DNA of 64,000 nucleotides from Rahnella ecdela (GTDB lineage Bacteria; Pseudomonadota; Gammaproteobacteria; Enterobacterales; Enterobacteriaceae). The notes under the pieces were generated by a model. It ran no database searches, was not told where the DNA came from, and was given only the letters and a program-made list of their open reading frames with translations. The translations under genes and the position numbers were made by a program. The DNA is taken from NCBI RefSeq assembly GCF_019049625.1, contig NZ_JAFMOY010000114.1:32991-96990 (forward strand). Reading direction: 5' to 3'. Positions 28,622 through 37,387 of the stretch are shown here, in pieces. Every line of letters starts with the position of its first letter. Position 1 is the first letter of the stretch.

Positions 28622-29592
28622 GCCGTTACCTGCTCGGGCGATTCGGACAGACATTCCTGACGTTGCTGGTGATGTCATTGCTGGTTTTTGGTGGTGTGTA
28701 TCTGGTCGGTAATCCGGTGGATTTACTGCTCAGCACCACCGCGACACCCGCTGAACGCCTGAATGTGATCCAGTCCTTTGGCCTAGATAAACCGGTGTGG
28801 GAGCAATATGGCCTGTTCGTGGTCAACGCCCTGCACGGTGATATGGGCAACTCCTTTATCTACAACCAGCCCGCGCTGCACCTGATTTTTCAGCGTATGC
28901 CCGCCACGCTCGAACTGGCGCTGGTGGCGTTTGTGCTGGCGCTGGTGATTGGTATTCCGCTCGGCGTGTATGCCGGTCTGCGCCCTGACGGCTGGTTATC
29001 GAAGTCGATCATGACCGTCTCAATTTTAGGTTTCAGCCTGCCGACGTTCTGGATTGGTCTGATGATGATTATGCTGTTCAGCGTCAAACTCGGCGTGCTT
29101 CCGGCCTCCGGACGGGGTGCTACCGTGGACGTTTTAGGCGTGCCGGTCAGCCTGTTTACCGCCGACGGCCTCGCGCATCTCATCCTCCCCGCGTTCAATC
29201 TGGCGTTGTTTAAAATCTCGCTGATTATCCGCCTGACGCGCGCCGGTGTACTCGAATGCCTGCAACAGGATTTCATCCGTTTTGCCCGCGCCAAAGGGCT
29301 TTCGGAAAGCCGCATCGTGCTGGTTCACGTCCTGAAAAACACCCTGATCCCGCTGATTACCGTTATCGGCCTGGAGCTCGGTTCACTTATCGCGTTTGCC
29401 GTGGTCACAGAAACCATTTACGCCTGGCCGGGAATGGGCAAGCTGATCATTGATTCCATCGCCGTGCTGGATCGCCCTGTGATTCTGGCGTACCTGATGA
29501 TAACTGTGGTGATGTTCAGCCTGATTAACCTGCTGGTGGACGTGTTGTACGTGCTGGTGGATCCGCGCGTCCGGCTGGGGGGCGAAAACTGA
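28618..29592 (+). CDS. Peptide-type ABC permease, DppB-like
   Basis: 324 aa with the DppB N-terminal amphipathic segment (MSRYLLGRFGQTFLTLLVMS), about six membrane helices and the EAA-type loop (CLQQDFIRFARAKGLSESRI). It forms a heterodimeric channel with the next gene product. It is clearly different in sequence from the DppB-like protein at 8875, so the two importers are not recent duplicates. Overlaps neighbours on both sides by one to four bases. Confidence 0.92.
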   Translation: MSRYLLGRFGQTFLTLLVMSLLVFGGVYLVGNPVDLLLSTTATPAERLNVIQSFGLDKPVWEQYGLFVVNALHGDMGNSFIYNQPALHLIFQRMPATLELALVAFVLALVIGIPLGVYAGLRPDGWLSKSIMTVSILGFSLPTFWIGLMMIMLFSVKLGVLPASGRGATVDVLGVPVSLFTADGLAHLILPAFNLALFKISLIIRLTRAGVLECLQQDFIRFARAKGLSESRIVLVHVLKNTLIPLITVIGLELGSLIAFAVVTETIYAWPGMGKLIIDSIAVLDRPVILAYLMITVVMFSLINLLVDVLYVLVDPRVRLGGEN

Positions 29593-30509
29593 TGTCGTCT
29601 GGATCCGTTCACTCGCGCATCACCGTTCAGGGCAAACCGCATTCGGCGTTTTACCACACCGTGCGTGCGCTGCTGCGCAATAAATTCTCTCTGTGCGGCC
29701 TGATCATTTTAGGTATCGCCATTCTGTTCTCCGTGCTGGCGCCGTGGATTTCCCCGCAAAATCCGTACGATTTATCGCAGCTCGATATCATGGATGGTCG
29801 CCTGAAGCCGGGCACCGCCAGCCTGAGTGGCATGATTTACTGGCTGGGCACCGACGATCAGGGGCGCGATTTACTCAGCGCGATTTTGTACGGCACGCGC
29901 ACCAGCCTTCTGGTCGGGGTTTCCAGCGCGGTGATTGCGCTGACCATTGGCGCGGCTCTGGGGCTTATCAGCGCCTACATGGGTGGCAAAACAGATGCGC
30001 TGATCATGCGCATTGTCGATATCCAGCTGAGCTTTCCGCCGATTCTGATCGCGCTGATTTTACTGGCGGTGCTCGGGCAGGGCGTCGATAAAATTATTCT
30101 GGCGCTGGTCGTCACGCAATGGGCGTATTACGCACGCACCATTCGTGGCTCGGCGCTGCTCGAACGCCGCCGCAGTTATGTGGATGCCGCCCGCAGCATG
30201 GCACTGTCTAATCCGCGTATTCTGTTCCGTCATATTTTGCCCAACTGCCTTCCCCCGCTGATTGTGGTGGCGACCATGCGCATTGCTTACGCAATCATGC
30301 TCGAAGCCACCTTGTCATTTCTGGGTATCGGGCTGCCGGTTACCGAACCTTCACTCGGCCTGCTGATCGCCAACGGGTTTGATTATCTGATGTCCGGCGA
30401 TTACTGGATAAGTTTCTTCCCCGGCATCACGCTGCTGGTGCTGATCGTCGCCATCAACTTAGTCGGTGACGCGCTGCGCGACATCCTCAACCCGCGAAAT
30501 AAGGATTGA
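29592..30509 (+). CDS. Peptide-type ABC permease, DppC-like
   Basis: 305 aa. IYWLGTDDQGRDLLSAILYG is the DppC/OppC hallmark; the cytoplasmic coupling loop is ERRRSYVDAARSMALSNPRI. The start shares one base with the previous stop (TGATG). It should dimerise with the DppB-like protein of this operon and couple to the fused ATPase. Confidence 0.92.
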   Translation: MSSGSVHSRITVQGKPHSAFYHTVRALLRNKFSLCGLIILGIAILFSVLAPWISPQNPYDLSQLDIMDGRLKPGTASLSGMIYWLGTDDQGRDLLSAILYGTRTSLLVGVSSAVIALTIGAALGLISAYMGGKTDALIMRIVDIQLSFPPILIALILLAVLGQGVDKIILALVVTQWAYYARTIRGSALLERRRSYVDAARSMALSNPRILFRHILPNCLPPLIVVATMRIAYAIMLEATLSFLGIGLPVTEPSLGLLIANGFDYLMSGDYWISFFPGITLLVLIVAINLVGDALRDILNPRNKD

Positions 30510-32311
30510 TGATGCATAACCCGGTTTTACAGGTCGATAAGCTGAATACCGCGTTTTCCGTGGACGGTGAATGGCTGAACGTAGTGCGGGATCTTTCCTT
30601 CTCCATTGGCCCTAAAGAAACGCTGGCGCTGGTGGGCGAATCCGGTTCCGGCAAAAGTGTGACGGCGATGTCCGTGATGCGTTTGCTGGATGAAAAGCAG
30701 ACCCGTTATTCAGGCAGTATCCAGTTTGACGGCCAGGAATTACTCAGCCTGAACCGTGCGCAGATGCAAAGCATTCGCGGAAACCGCATAGGTATGATTT
30801 TTCAGGAGCCAATGACCAGCCTGAATCCGGTGCTGAAAATCGGTGTGCAGATTACCGAAGTACTTAAACGCCATCGGGGCATGGACGATAAAACCGCCCG
30901 CGCTGAAGCGGTGCGCCTGCTGGAAAAAGTGCGTATTCCGGCCGCCACCTCGCGGCTTAACGAGTATCCGCTGAGCTTTTCCGGTGGCATGCGTCAGCGC
31001 GTGGTGATTGCCATCGCGCTGGCCTGTAATCCCCGTTTGCTGATTGCTGACGAACCCACAACGGCGCTGGATGTGACCATTCAGGCGCAAATTCTGGGAC
31101 TGATTAAATCGTTGCAGGAAGAAGAGGGCATGTCGGTTCTGTTCATTACGCACGATATGGGCGTGGTGGCGGAAGTGGCGGATCGCACCCTGGTAATGCA
31201 CCGTGGCGAAGCGGTGGAGCAGGCCACCACGCGGGAAATCTTCCATCTTCCCCGACACCCTTATACGCGGGCGCTGCTTTCAGCCGTGCCGCGACTCGGC
31301 GCAATGAACGGCGTGGCGTTGCCGAAACGCTTCCCGCTCACCGACATGCAAACCGGCGAACCGCAGCCGGTGGCGGAATCAGTCGATACGCTGCGCGCAG
31401 GGCTGCCGGTGTTGGACGTTAAAAATCTGGTGACACGTTTTGATGTGAAATCCGGCCTGCTGCGCCGTGTTTCTGCCCGCGTGCATGCGGTCGAAGACCT
31501 GTCGTTCAGCCTGCAACCGGGCGAAACGCTGTCGCTGGTAGGCGAATCCGGCTGCGGAAAATCCACCACCGGACGTACGATTTTACGCCTGACCGAAGCG
31601 ACCTCCGGCGAAGTGCTGATTGCCGGGCAGGATATCCGCCGCGCAGACAGTGCGCGCCTGGCGGAAATCCGCACCCAGGCGCAGATGATTTTTCAGGATC
31701 CGTACGAAAGCCTGAACCCGAGAATGCGCATCGGTCAGGCGATTGCCGAACCGATGATAAGCCTCGGACTGCACAATGCCGAAAGCGCGAAGCGCCGCGT
31801 GGCGCAACTGCTGGAACAGGTGGGATTGCAAAGCAATATGGCGACGCGATTCCCGCATCAGTTCTCCGGCGGACAGCGCCAGCGCATCTGTATTGCCCGC
31901 GCGCTGGCGCTGGAGCCGAAAATGATCATCGCCGACGAAGCGGTTTCAGCACTGGATGTGTCAGTGAAAGCGCAGGTGATCAATCTGATGCTCGATCTCC
32001 AGCAGGAACTCGGGCTGGCGTACCTGTTTATCTCGCACGATATGGCCGTCGTCGAGCGCATCAGCCATCGCGTGGCGGTGATGTATCTGGGGGAAATCGT
32101 CGAAATCGGTTCCCGCGCGGATATTTTCGAAAACCCGCAGCATGCCTATACCCGTAAACTGCTGACCGCGGTGCCGGTGCCCGATCCGGATGTTCACCGC
32201 AAACGCACCGTGGTACCCGAAGAACTCGCCAGCCCGCTGCGCGCGGCGATCTATCAGCCGCCTGCGCGCCATTACCGTGAAGTCAGTGATGGGCATTTCG
32301 TGCAGCTGTAA
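30506..32311 (+). CDS. Fused peptide-type ABC ATPase (DppD-DppF in one chain)
   Basis: 601 aa with two complete ATPase domains. The first (about 1-270) has GESGSGKS, IFQEPMTSLNPV, FSGGMRQR and [12 protein letters not shown]. The second (about 305-560) has [28 protein letters not shown] and MIIADEAVSALD. Note DEA instead of the usual DEP in the second Walker B; the catalytic Glu is kept. This GsiA/YejF-like fusion supplies both ATP sites of the importer. Last gene of the operon; the convergent membrane-protein gene ends 9 bp away. Confidence 0.93.
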   Translation: MMMHNPVLQVDKLNTAFSVDGEWLNVVRDLSFSIGPKETLALVGESGSGKSVTAMSVMRLLDEKQTRYSGSIQFDGQELLSLNRAQMQSIRGNRIGMIFQEPMTSLNPVLKIGVQITEVLKRHRGMDDKTARAEAVRLLEKVRIPAATSRLNEYPLSFSGGMRQRVVIAIALACNPRLLIADEPTTALDVTIQAQILGLIKSLQEEEGMSVLFITHDMGVVAEVADRTLVMHRGEAVEQATTREIFHLPRHPYTRALLSAVPRLGAMNGVALPKRFPLTDMQTGEPQPVAESVDTLRAGLPVLDVKNLVTRFDVKSGLLRRVSARVHAVEDLSFSLQPGETLSLVGESGCGKSTTGRTILRLTEATSGEVLIAGQDIRRADSARLAEIRTQAQMIFQDPYESLNPRMRIGQAIAEPMISLGLHNAESAKRRVAQLLEQVGLQSNMATRFPHQFSGGQRQRICIARALALEPKMIIADEAVSALDVSVKAQVINLMLDLQQELGLAYLFISHDMAVVERISHRVAVMYLGEIVEIGSRADIFENPQHAYTRKLLTAVPVPDPDVHRKRTVVPEELASPLRAAIYQPPARHYREVSDGHFVQL

Positions 32312-32319
32312 TCATGCAA

Positions 32320-33603
32320 CTAAAGTGGCGATTTATCCCTTTGCCGCCAGCGTGTAAACCACGAATGCCGGACCGGATGTACCAGCGCGTGCAATGCCCG
32401 TGCGTAATCGAGCATCAGCCCCGGAGTCCACGCCATCGTCGTCGCGCGTTTTCGCAGCTGGGCAGCAATCCACAATTCAGGCATAAAAAATAATTTCAGG
32501 AAACGCAGCCAGCCTCCGTGTCGGGAAATAACGCCCTCCAGCGCGGCTTCCAGCCCGTAGGCCACGCTGCTGGAGCAATTTCGCCAGGTCAGGTTGTAAA
32601 TCACCAGCTGGCGATAGCTCTCCCAGAATTGCTGTAACGCCTGCGCATTAAAATCACTGAACACAATTTTACGGTCTGATTCACACCAGCCCGCCGCCTC
32701 GCTGATGTAGCTCTTCTGATAAAGCCCCGGCACGTTGTTTTCCTGAATGGCTTTCAGGGTATTAAAAAACTCAGCGGGGGAGCGGTCGATGTCTGCTGCC
32801 GGATAAAGGCTGATATAGAGTTCCGGGGGCATCTCCAGCGCGGCATGGCCGGTTGAAATTACGCCATGCACGTCTACTGCTGCGATATAACGGTTGAACA
32901 CCGGGCGCGGTACCGGCGAGTTCGCCGCCGAGCCTTCCGGCGTCCAGATATGCACAATGAGGGAACCTTCGGAGCGGGCATTGGCCGCTGGCAACGCAAT
33001 AACGGGGATCAGACCGGGAGGTGCCATCAGGGCGGAAAGCGTAATGCCGTCGCGCATTTTAAAGGCGCGGAAGGCCAGTGGAATACATTGGATCCCGCCG
33101 AGGATCATGATCATGCCGACGAACTGTGAAATGGTGCCGTGATGATGGGTGGGATAGGGAAGAAACAAAAACAGCGCAAAAATCAGCTGAGCAACACCGC
33201 TGAAAAAGACCTGACGCCAGCGGTCATACCGCACCACCCAGGCTGACGCCATGACAAAAAGACCGGTAATGAAAAACGCGAAACCAAATAAAATGGCCAG
33301 CAGCAGATTACTGCTCTCGCGACCTGACAGGATCAACACCGCAATAAAGCAAAATATGCCGCCCTTAAAATAGAAGACTGACTTTTTCGCGCCGGACGCA
33401 CTCCCGGCCAGAAAAAGCGTCACCAGGCTTTCTGCCAGCAGGATCAGACCGAAAACATGAAAAGGGAAGTAGCGCATTCCTTCCAGACCATCCATAAAGA
33501 CAATCACGCCCAGCCCGCTCCATAACACGCCCATAATGGCCAGAACCGGCGCGGATTTACGCACAAAATTGGCACCCATCAGTAACAGTGCAAGTTGCAG
33601 CAT
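32320..33603 (-). CDS. Membrane protein: DUF308/HdeD-like segment plus permuted-papain-like domain
   Basis: 427 aa. About six to seven hydrophobic helices fill residues 1-205, resembling HdeD/DUF308 proteins. The C-terminal ~220 residues have VHIWTPEG, a conserved-looking His in HGVISTGHAALEMPP (H253) and a Cys in WRNCSSSVAYGLEAAL (C343). A His before a Cys in such contexts is the order of the circularly permuted NlpC/P60 or LRAT-like thiol hydrolases. Activity on peptidoglycan or lipid is conceivable, not shown. It follows the MASE1 gene after 3 bp, so the two are co-transcribed. Function unknown. Confidence 0.65.
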   Translation of the reverse strand: MLQLALLLMGANFVRKSAPVLAIMGVLWSGLGVIVFMDGLEGMRYFPFHVFGLILLAESLVTLFLAGSASGAKKSVFYFKGGIFCFIAVLILSGRESSNLLLAILFGFAFFITGLFVMASAWVVRYDRWRQVFFSGVAQLIFALFLFLPYPTHHHGTISQFVGMIMILGGIQCIPLAFRAFKMRDGITLSALMAPPGLIPVIALPAANARSEGSLIVHIWTPEGSAANSPVPRPVFNRYIAAVDVHGVISTGHAALEMPPELYISLYPAADIDRSPAEFFNTLKAIQENNVPGLYQKSYISEAAGWCESDRKIVFSDFNAQALQQFWESYRQLVIYNLTWRNCSSSVAYGLEAALEGVISRHGGWLRFLKLFFMPELWIAAQLRKRATTMAWTPGLMLDYARALHALVHPVRHSWFTRWRQRDKSPL

Positions 33604-33606
33604 GGC

Positions 33607-34887
33607 TTACGTCTCCCTGACTGTTCGGGTGAAGCCCCGGTTGGGCAATTCTTCTGACCAGGAGCCAATAATGACCACACCTTCCGGTTGCGGCAGGCCT
33701 GTCAGTTTCGTTTCCTGAAGCTGTATTTTTATTTTCGGCGAGAGCTGGATCAGGAAAGAGAAAGTGTCTGTGACCATACCGCCGTGGCTGATGGTTTCCC
33801 AGCGCGCGCGCATTCGTTTTGCGTCGTCCGGCGAAAGCAGCGCCAGCAGCTCATCCGCATGATTAATCTTCAGAAGATGTTGCGTAAGAGGCGTAACCGA
33901 AGTCTGGTCCCAGCTCAGACGCCCGCTTTGAGGGATCAGATAATAAGAGGACGCCATACCCGGCACATTCCGCTTAAGCACATACACAAAATTTAGCAGC
34001 AAAGCGGTGCCGGAGAGATAGCATTGCGCCAGCAGCAGTGGTTCTCCTGACCGTAAGCCCGGAATAAACAGCGGGCCAAGACGGTGCCAGGAGCAATAAA
34101 TAACAATCGTGCTGAAACTGAGAAAGGCCAGTGCGCCGAGGCGATTACCGCTGACAATCGGGATGGCGATCATGATCATGACCGGGATGCAGGCCAGGAT
34201 AAAATGCAACGCTTCGCTACGCGCATCATCAAAAGGTTGACTGAAAACCCACGCGGCGCAAAGACATAACCCTATCCATAATCCGCCTCCGGTCAGGCAT
34301 TTACGTAAAACTAAGGGTTCCGGTTTCCAGAACAATCCCATGATAATGGTGGTCAGCAAAATGGTGCCGACCACATTCGCCGACCACCAGATCCACAGCG
34401 TCTGAACAAAATTGATATTGTGACGATACAACACCCATCCCGCGCCTGCAGCCGCGGCGACTGCGCTTATTACCACCGTGGCAGCCAACCAGATCAGCAC
34501 GTTGACCTGCATGTCATCCGGGCGTCTGAAGCGCCGCACGAGCCACGCAATCGCAAAATCGTTGCCCAGTGAAATCACTGAATGCACCAGCGAGGTTTCC
34601 AGCGAGTGCCGCATCGTGACATCCAGCACAGTCCGTACGATAAACAAACCTAAAAACAGAGGAGGCCAGAACCTGCGTGGTGTTAACAAAAATGCCGCCA
34701 CCGCAAGGCCAGCGGGAAACCAGACAAATGAAACCTGGCTCAGGGGATCATCGAGAAACAAAGAGATATACCCGAGAGAAAAGTAGAGCGCGCACCATAA
34801 CAGCAGCTGTAAATAGAATTTAGCAGGGGACAAAGCGACCTCGCGATTAGATTCAAAGCACTGAGTTGTAGCTAAAGCGTAGAACAA
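33607..34887 (-). CDS. MASE1 sensor membrane protein with C-terminal PAS-like domain, no output domain
   Basis: 426 aa. Residues about 20-305 form a MASE1-type array of eight or so membrane helices (SLFLDDPLSQVSFVWFPAGL, LLTPRRFWPPLFLGLFIVRT). The remaining ~110 residues (DQTSVTPLTQHLLKINHADE, DDAKRMRARWETI, IQLQETKLTGLPQPEGVVII) look like a PAS fold. MASE1 usually sits on GGDEF, EAL or histidine-kinase modules; none is present. It probably senses a signal and passes it to a partner, for which the co-encoded membrane protein is the obvious candidate (inference). Confidence 0.7.
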   Translation of the reverse strand: MFYALATTQCFESNREVALSPAKFYLQLLLWCALYFSLGYISLFLDDPLSQVSFVWFPAGLAVAAFLLTPRRFWPPLFLGLFIVRTVLDVTMRHSLETSLVHSVISLGNDFAIAWLVRRFRRPDDMQVNVLIWLAATVVISAVAAAAGAGWVLYRHNINFVQTLWIWWSANVVGTILLTTIIMGLFWKPEPLVLRKCLTGGGLWIGLCLCAAWVFSQPFDDARSEALHFILACIPVMIMIAIPIVSGNRLGALAFLSFSTIVIYCSWHRLGPLFIPGLRSGEPLLLAQCYLSGTALLLNFVYVLKRNVPGMASSYYLIPQSGRLSWDQTSVTPLTQHLLKINHADELLALLSPDDAKRMRARWETISHGGMVTDTFSFLIQLSPKIKIQLQETKLTGLPQPEGVVIIGSWSEELPNRGFTRTVRET

Positions 34888-35008
34888 ATGGATCCAACAG
34901 AGAGGGTTTTACCTCTGTCAGCGAAAACCTCGAAGAAGGCAGGCCGGGAACGCAGGGGAGTATAAACTTTAAAGCTGGCGTCTTTTCTTTTTCAAATCAG
35001 AAGGTGTT

Positions 35009-35344
35009 ATGTACAAAATCTATCTTATTCTTGCCGTTTCGATATGCGCAGAAACACTGGCTACCTCAATGATGAAAGCGTCTGACGGTTTTACCCGATT
35101 ATTCCCCAGTATCATTGTGGTCGTGGGTTATGCGATTTCATTTTATGGGCTTTCTCAGGTCGTAAAAGTCATGAATATCGGCATCGCCTATGCCATCTGG
35201 GCGGGTATGGGGATTTTCCTGGTATCGACCCTGTCATTTTTCATCTACAAACAACGACTGGATATCCCCGCGCTGATTGGTATGGCCTGTATCGCCATCG
35301 GCATCATGATTATTCAGCTCTACTCAAAATCAGTGACGCACTAA
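35009..35344 (+). CDS. Small multidrug resistance (SMR) exporter, EmrE-like
   Basis: 111 aa with four membrane helices. The essential helix-1 glutamate is present (E15 in ICAETLATSMMK), as are AYAIWAGMG and the helix-4 GIMIIQLYS. SMR dimers exchange protons for lipophilic or quaternary cations, or for guanidinium in the Gdx subclass. Standing alone with an SD (AGAAGGTG) before the ATG, it is a drug/cation exporter of the Qac/EmrE sort; the exact substrate range is open. Confidence 0.9.
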   Translation: MYKIYLILAVSICAETLATSMMKASDGFTRLFPSIIVVVGYAISFYGLSQVVKVMNIGIAYAIWAGMGIFLVSTLSFFIYKQRLDIPALIGMACIAIGIMIIQLYSKSVTH

Positions 35345-35676
35345 CCGGTCTACGCCGCGTGTGATTTATCGCCCTGCCAAATGATGATTACCGGCCATAT
35401 CCGCCGGTTTTATGGTGGCGCTTACATTAGTTACAACATACTTATATGTGGAGACATTTTCTGATCGAGTTATCTGTATGTGCCTTTTTCGTTTGAGACT
35501 CTGCGCGCCTCTGTAGCCCGCATGGCAGGCGGGAACTGGCTTAGCTGCGTAACGGATAAGAATTACCCTAACAGTCATTATGAAAATGCCTTGACCCTGT
35601 GATAGTGATCACGTTTATTACGATGATTCTACCGTTTTGAAATAATTCACCTTGCTAAGTATAAGGATAATAAATA
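35345..35676. other. Gap with weak terminator, distal iteron and MFS promoter
   Basis: 332 bp. ACCGGC at 35390 pairs with GCCGGT at 35403, followed by TTTAT (weak terminator for the SMR gene). An iteron copy lies at 35447-35466. AAGGATAATAA before the ATG at 35677 is the MFS SD. No gene seen. Confidence 0.5.
35447..35466 (+). repeat. Distal iteron copy, upstream of MFS gene
   Basis: TGTGGAGACATTTTCTGATC, identical to the origin iteron at 5075-5094. It lies about 30 kb from the origin in an intergenic gap. With the inverted copy at 36898 it brackets the MFS gene. Confidence 0.9.
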
Positions 35677-36888
35677 ATGACTGAGTGCTCATCGCTGGAC
35701 ACCCGGCCAGAAACCTCTGCTTTCCGCCGCTGGCTGGCGGTTTTCTCACTCGCCTGCGGCACGTTCGCGCTGGTTAATACTGAATTTCTGCCGATCGGAT
35801 TGCTTTCGCCAATCGCGCAATCTCTGGGTGTCACTGAAGGTCATGCCGGGCTGGCGGTGATGTTGCCCGGTTTGGTGGCGGCGATTTCTGCGCCGCTGAT
35901 CATGTTGTTCGCCCGCAAAATGGACCGACGCAACCTGCTGCTGTTGCTCTCCGCGACGGTGATTGTGGCCAACGGAATCGCCGTGATGGCGCAGACTTTC
36001 AACATTCTGCTGATCGGACGCATTATTCTGGGCATTGGCGTGGGCGGCTTCTGGTCGTTTGCCATTCCGTCCGGTCGACGGCTGGTGTCGGAGGAGCAGG
36101 GCGCACGGGCAATTTCGCTGATCACCGCAGGCGTGGCGGTCGGCACCGTCGCTGGGGTTCCGGCGGGCGCGTTTATTGGCGACCTGTTTGGCTGGCGCAT
36201 GGCGTTTACACTGAACGCGGTGCTGGCGCTGGTATTCTTCGTGTTGCAATGGCTGGCGCTGCCTTCGTTGCCCGCGCAACAATCTATCGGCCTGCGCGCC
36301 ATGCTGGGCGTCACCAAAGTGGCGGGGATACGTTACGCGCTGATCATCGGCATCTTCATGGCGGGCGGTCATTTCGCGGCTTATACCTATCTTGAGCCGT
36401 GGCTGCGCTTCAATCTGCATCTTTCTGCCAGTGACATCTCGTTGCTGCTGATGGGTTATGGCGTCGCGGGTCTGTTGGGAACGCTGACGACTGAAATCAG
36501 CGTGCGTGAATTCGGCGTGAAGAGAGCGTTCATGCTCAATATGTTGTTGCTCAGCGTGTCGGTGCTGGTGTTGTCACTGTTCCAGGTGCCGTTAGCGCTG
36601 GCCTGTGCGCTGGTGATCTTATGGGGATTAGCGTTTGGCGCGCTGCCGGTGTGTCTGAATATCTGGACCTATCAGGCGTCGCCTGCGCTTTTCGAAACCG
36701 GTTCGGCGTTGCTGGTGTGTGTCTTTCAGACCTCACTGGCGCTGGGCGCGTTGTTTGGCGGGATCCTGGCTGACAATGCCGGCGTCAGCAGTGCTTTCCT
36801 GCTCGGCGGCGTGCTGACATTGCTGGCGGGCATCACGATTTTCCTGTCACGTCCGCAGCCCGTTACCTTGCATGGTTCGACACAGTGA
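35677..36888 (+). CDS. MFS transporter, DHA1 (NepI/YdhP-like) type
   Basis: 403 aa with 12 membrane helices. TEFLPIGLLSPIAQSLGVTE at helix 1, ARKMDRR between helices 2 and 3 and GIGVGGFWSFAIPSGRRL at helix 4 are typical of the Bcr/CflA-NepI-AraJ group. Relatives export purine nucleosides, sugars or drugs by proton antiport. Substrate not assignable. It has its own SD and terminator, so it is a single-gene unit. It is flanked by iteron copies in inverted orientation. Confidence 0.88.
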   Translation: MTECSSLDTRPETSAFRRWLAVFSLACGTFALVNTEFLPIGLLSPIAQSLGVTEGHAGLAVMLPGLVAAISAPLIMLFARKMDRRNLLLLLSATVIVANGIAVMAQTFNILLIGRIILGIGVGGFWSFAIPSGRRLVSEEQGARAISLITAGVAVGTVAGVPAGAFIGDLFGWRMAFTLNAVLALVFFVLQWLALPSLPAQQSIGLRAMLGVTKVAGIRYALIIGIFMAGGHFAAYTYLEPWLRFNLHLSASDISLLLMGYGVAGLLGTLTTEISVREFGVKRAFMLNMLLLSVSVLVLSLFQVPLALACALVILWGLAFGALPVCLNIWTYQASPALFETGSALLVCVFQTSLALGALFGGILADNAGVSSAFLLGGVLTLLAGITIFLSRPQPVTLHGSTQ

Positions 36889-36897
36889 ACGGATAAC

Positions 36898-36917
36898 GAT
36901 CAGGAAATCTTTCCACA
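36898..36917 (-). repeat. Distal iteron copy, inverted, downstream of MFS gene
   Basis: On the minus strand this reads TGTGGAAAGATTTCCTGATC. It differs from the origin copy at 4962 (AGTGGAAAGATTTCCTGATC) in the first base only. It begins nine bases after the MFS stop codon, before the terminator. Confidence 0.92.
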
Positions 36918-36938
36918 TTTGAAAATTCTCACTTTCTG

Positions 36939-36963
36939 AGCCCGCTTATAGCGGGCTTTGTTT
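36939..36963 (+). terminator. Terminator of the MFS gene
   Basis: AGCCCGC, five-base loop, GCGGGCT, then TTGTTT. Confidence 0.85.
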
Positions 36964-37068
36964 GATATAAGGCAAATAATGCTCAGGTATTGTTTGTTAT
37001 TTGTTCGCATATATAACCACACCCTGCTACTTTTTCATAAAGGAGGGCTGACTAAGGGAGGGCGCTAT

Positions 37069-37317
37069 ATGAAAATATTAAGAAGTGAAATGGACTATAT
37101 ATCGTGGATGTTTGAAGAATACTTTCGGGTTTCGGATACGACCGTCTCACCTTTAATGAGCGAGCAGGATATTCAGGAAGCGCTGGAGGAATTGCATCCT
37201 GAATCATTTCCTTGTATAGGATTTTTAGTATCCTCTACAGAGGGTGGTATTTCCGATGTCAATTACATCTCGCGTGAGATGGTGTCGGACTGGGCAACCG
37301 CGCTGAATATCCGGTAA
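37069..37317 (+). CDS. Small acidic protein, function unknown
   Basis: 82 aa from ATG 37069, chosen because GGGAGGG lies six bases upstream; the frame extends to 36958 without an SD. It is acidic and rich in Glu/Asp (MDYISWMFEEYFRVSDTT; EALEELHPESFPCIGFLVSS). I do not recognise the family. It is a single gene with its own terminator. Acidic single-domain proteins of this size include immunity proteins and phage inhibitors, but nothing here supports a choice. Confidence 0.65.
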   Translation: MKILRSEMDYISWMFEEYFRVSDTTVSPLMSEQDIQEALEELHPESFPCIGFLVSSTEGGISDVNYISREMVSDWATALNIR

Positions 37318-37352
37318 TTGTTTTTCATTAATGGATTTTATTATCGGCAATA

Positions 37353-37387
37353 AATGGTCTGATGGACCTTCCTCAGGCCATTTTTTA
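37353..37387 (+). terminator. Terminator of the small acidic protein gene
   Basis: AATGGTCTGA pairs with TCAGGCCATT (one G-T pair), followed by TTTTATG. Confidence 0.8.
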
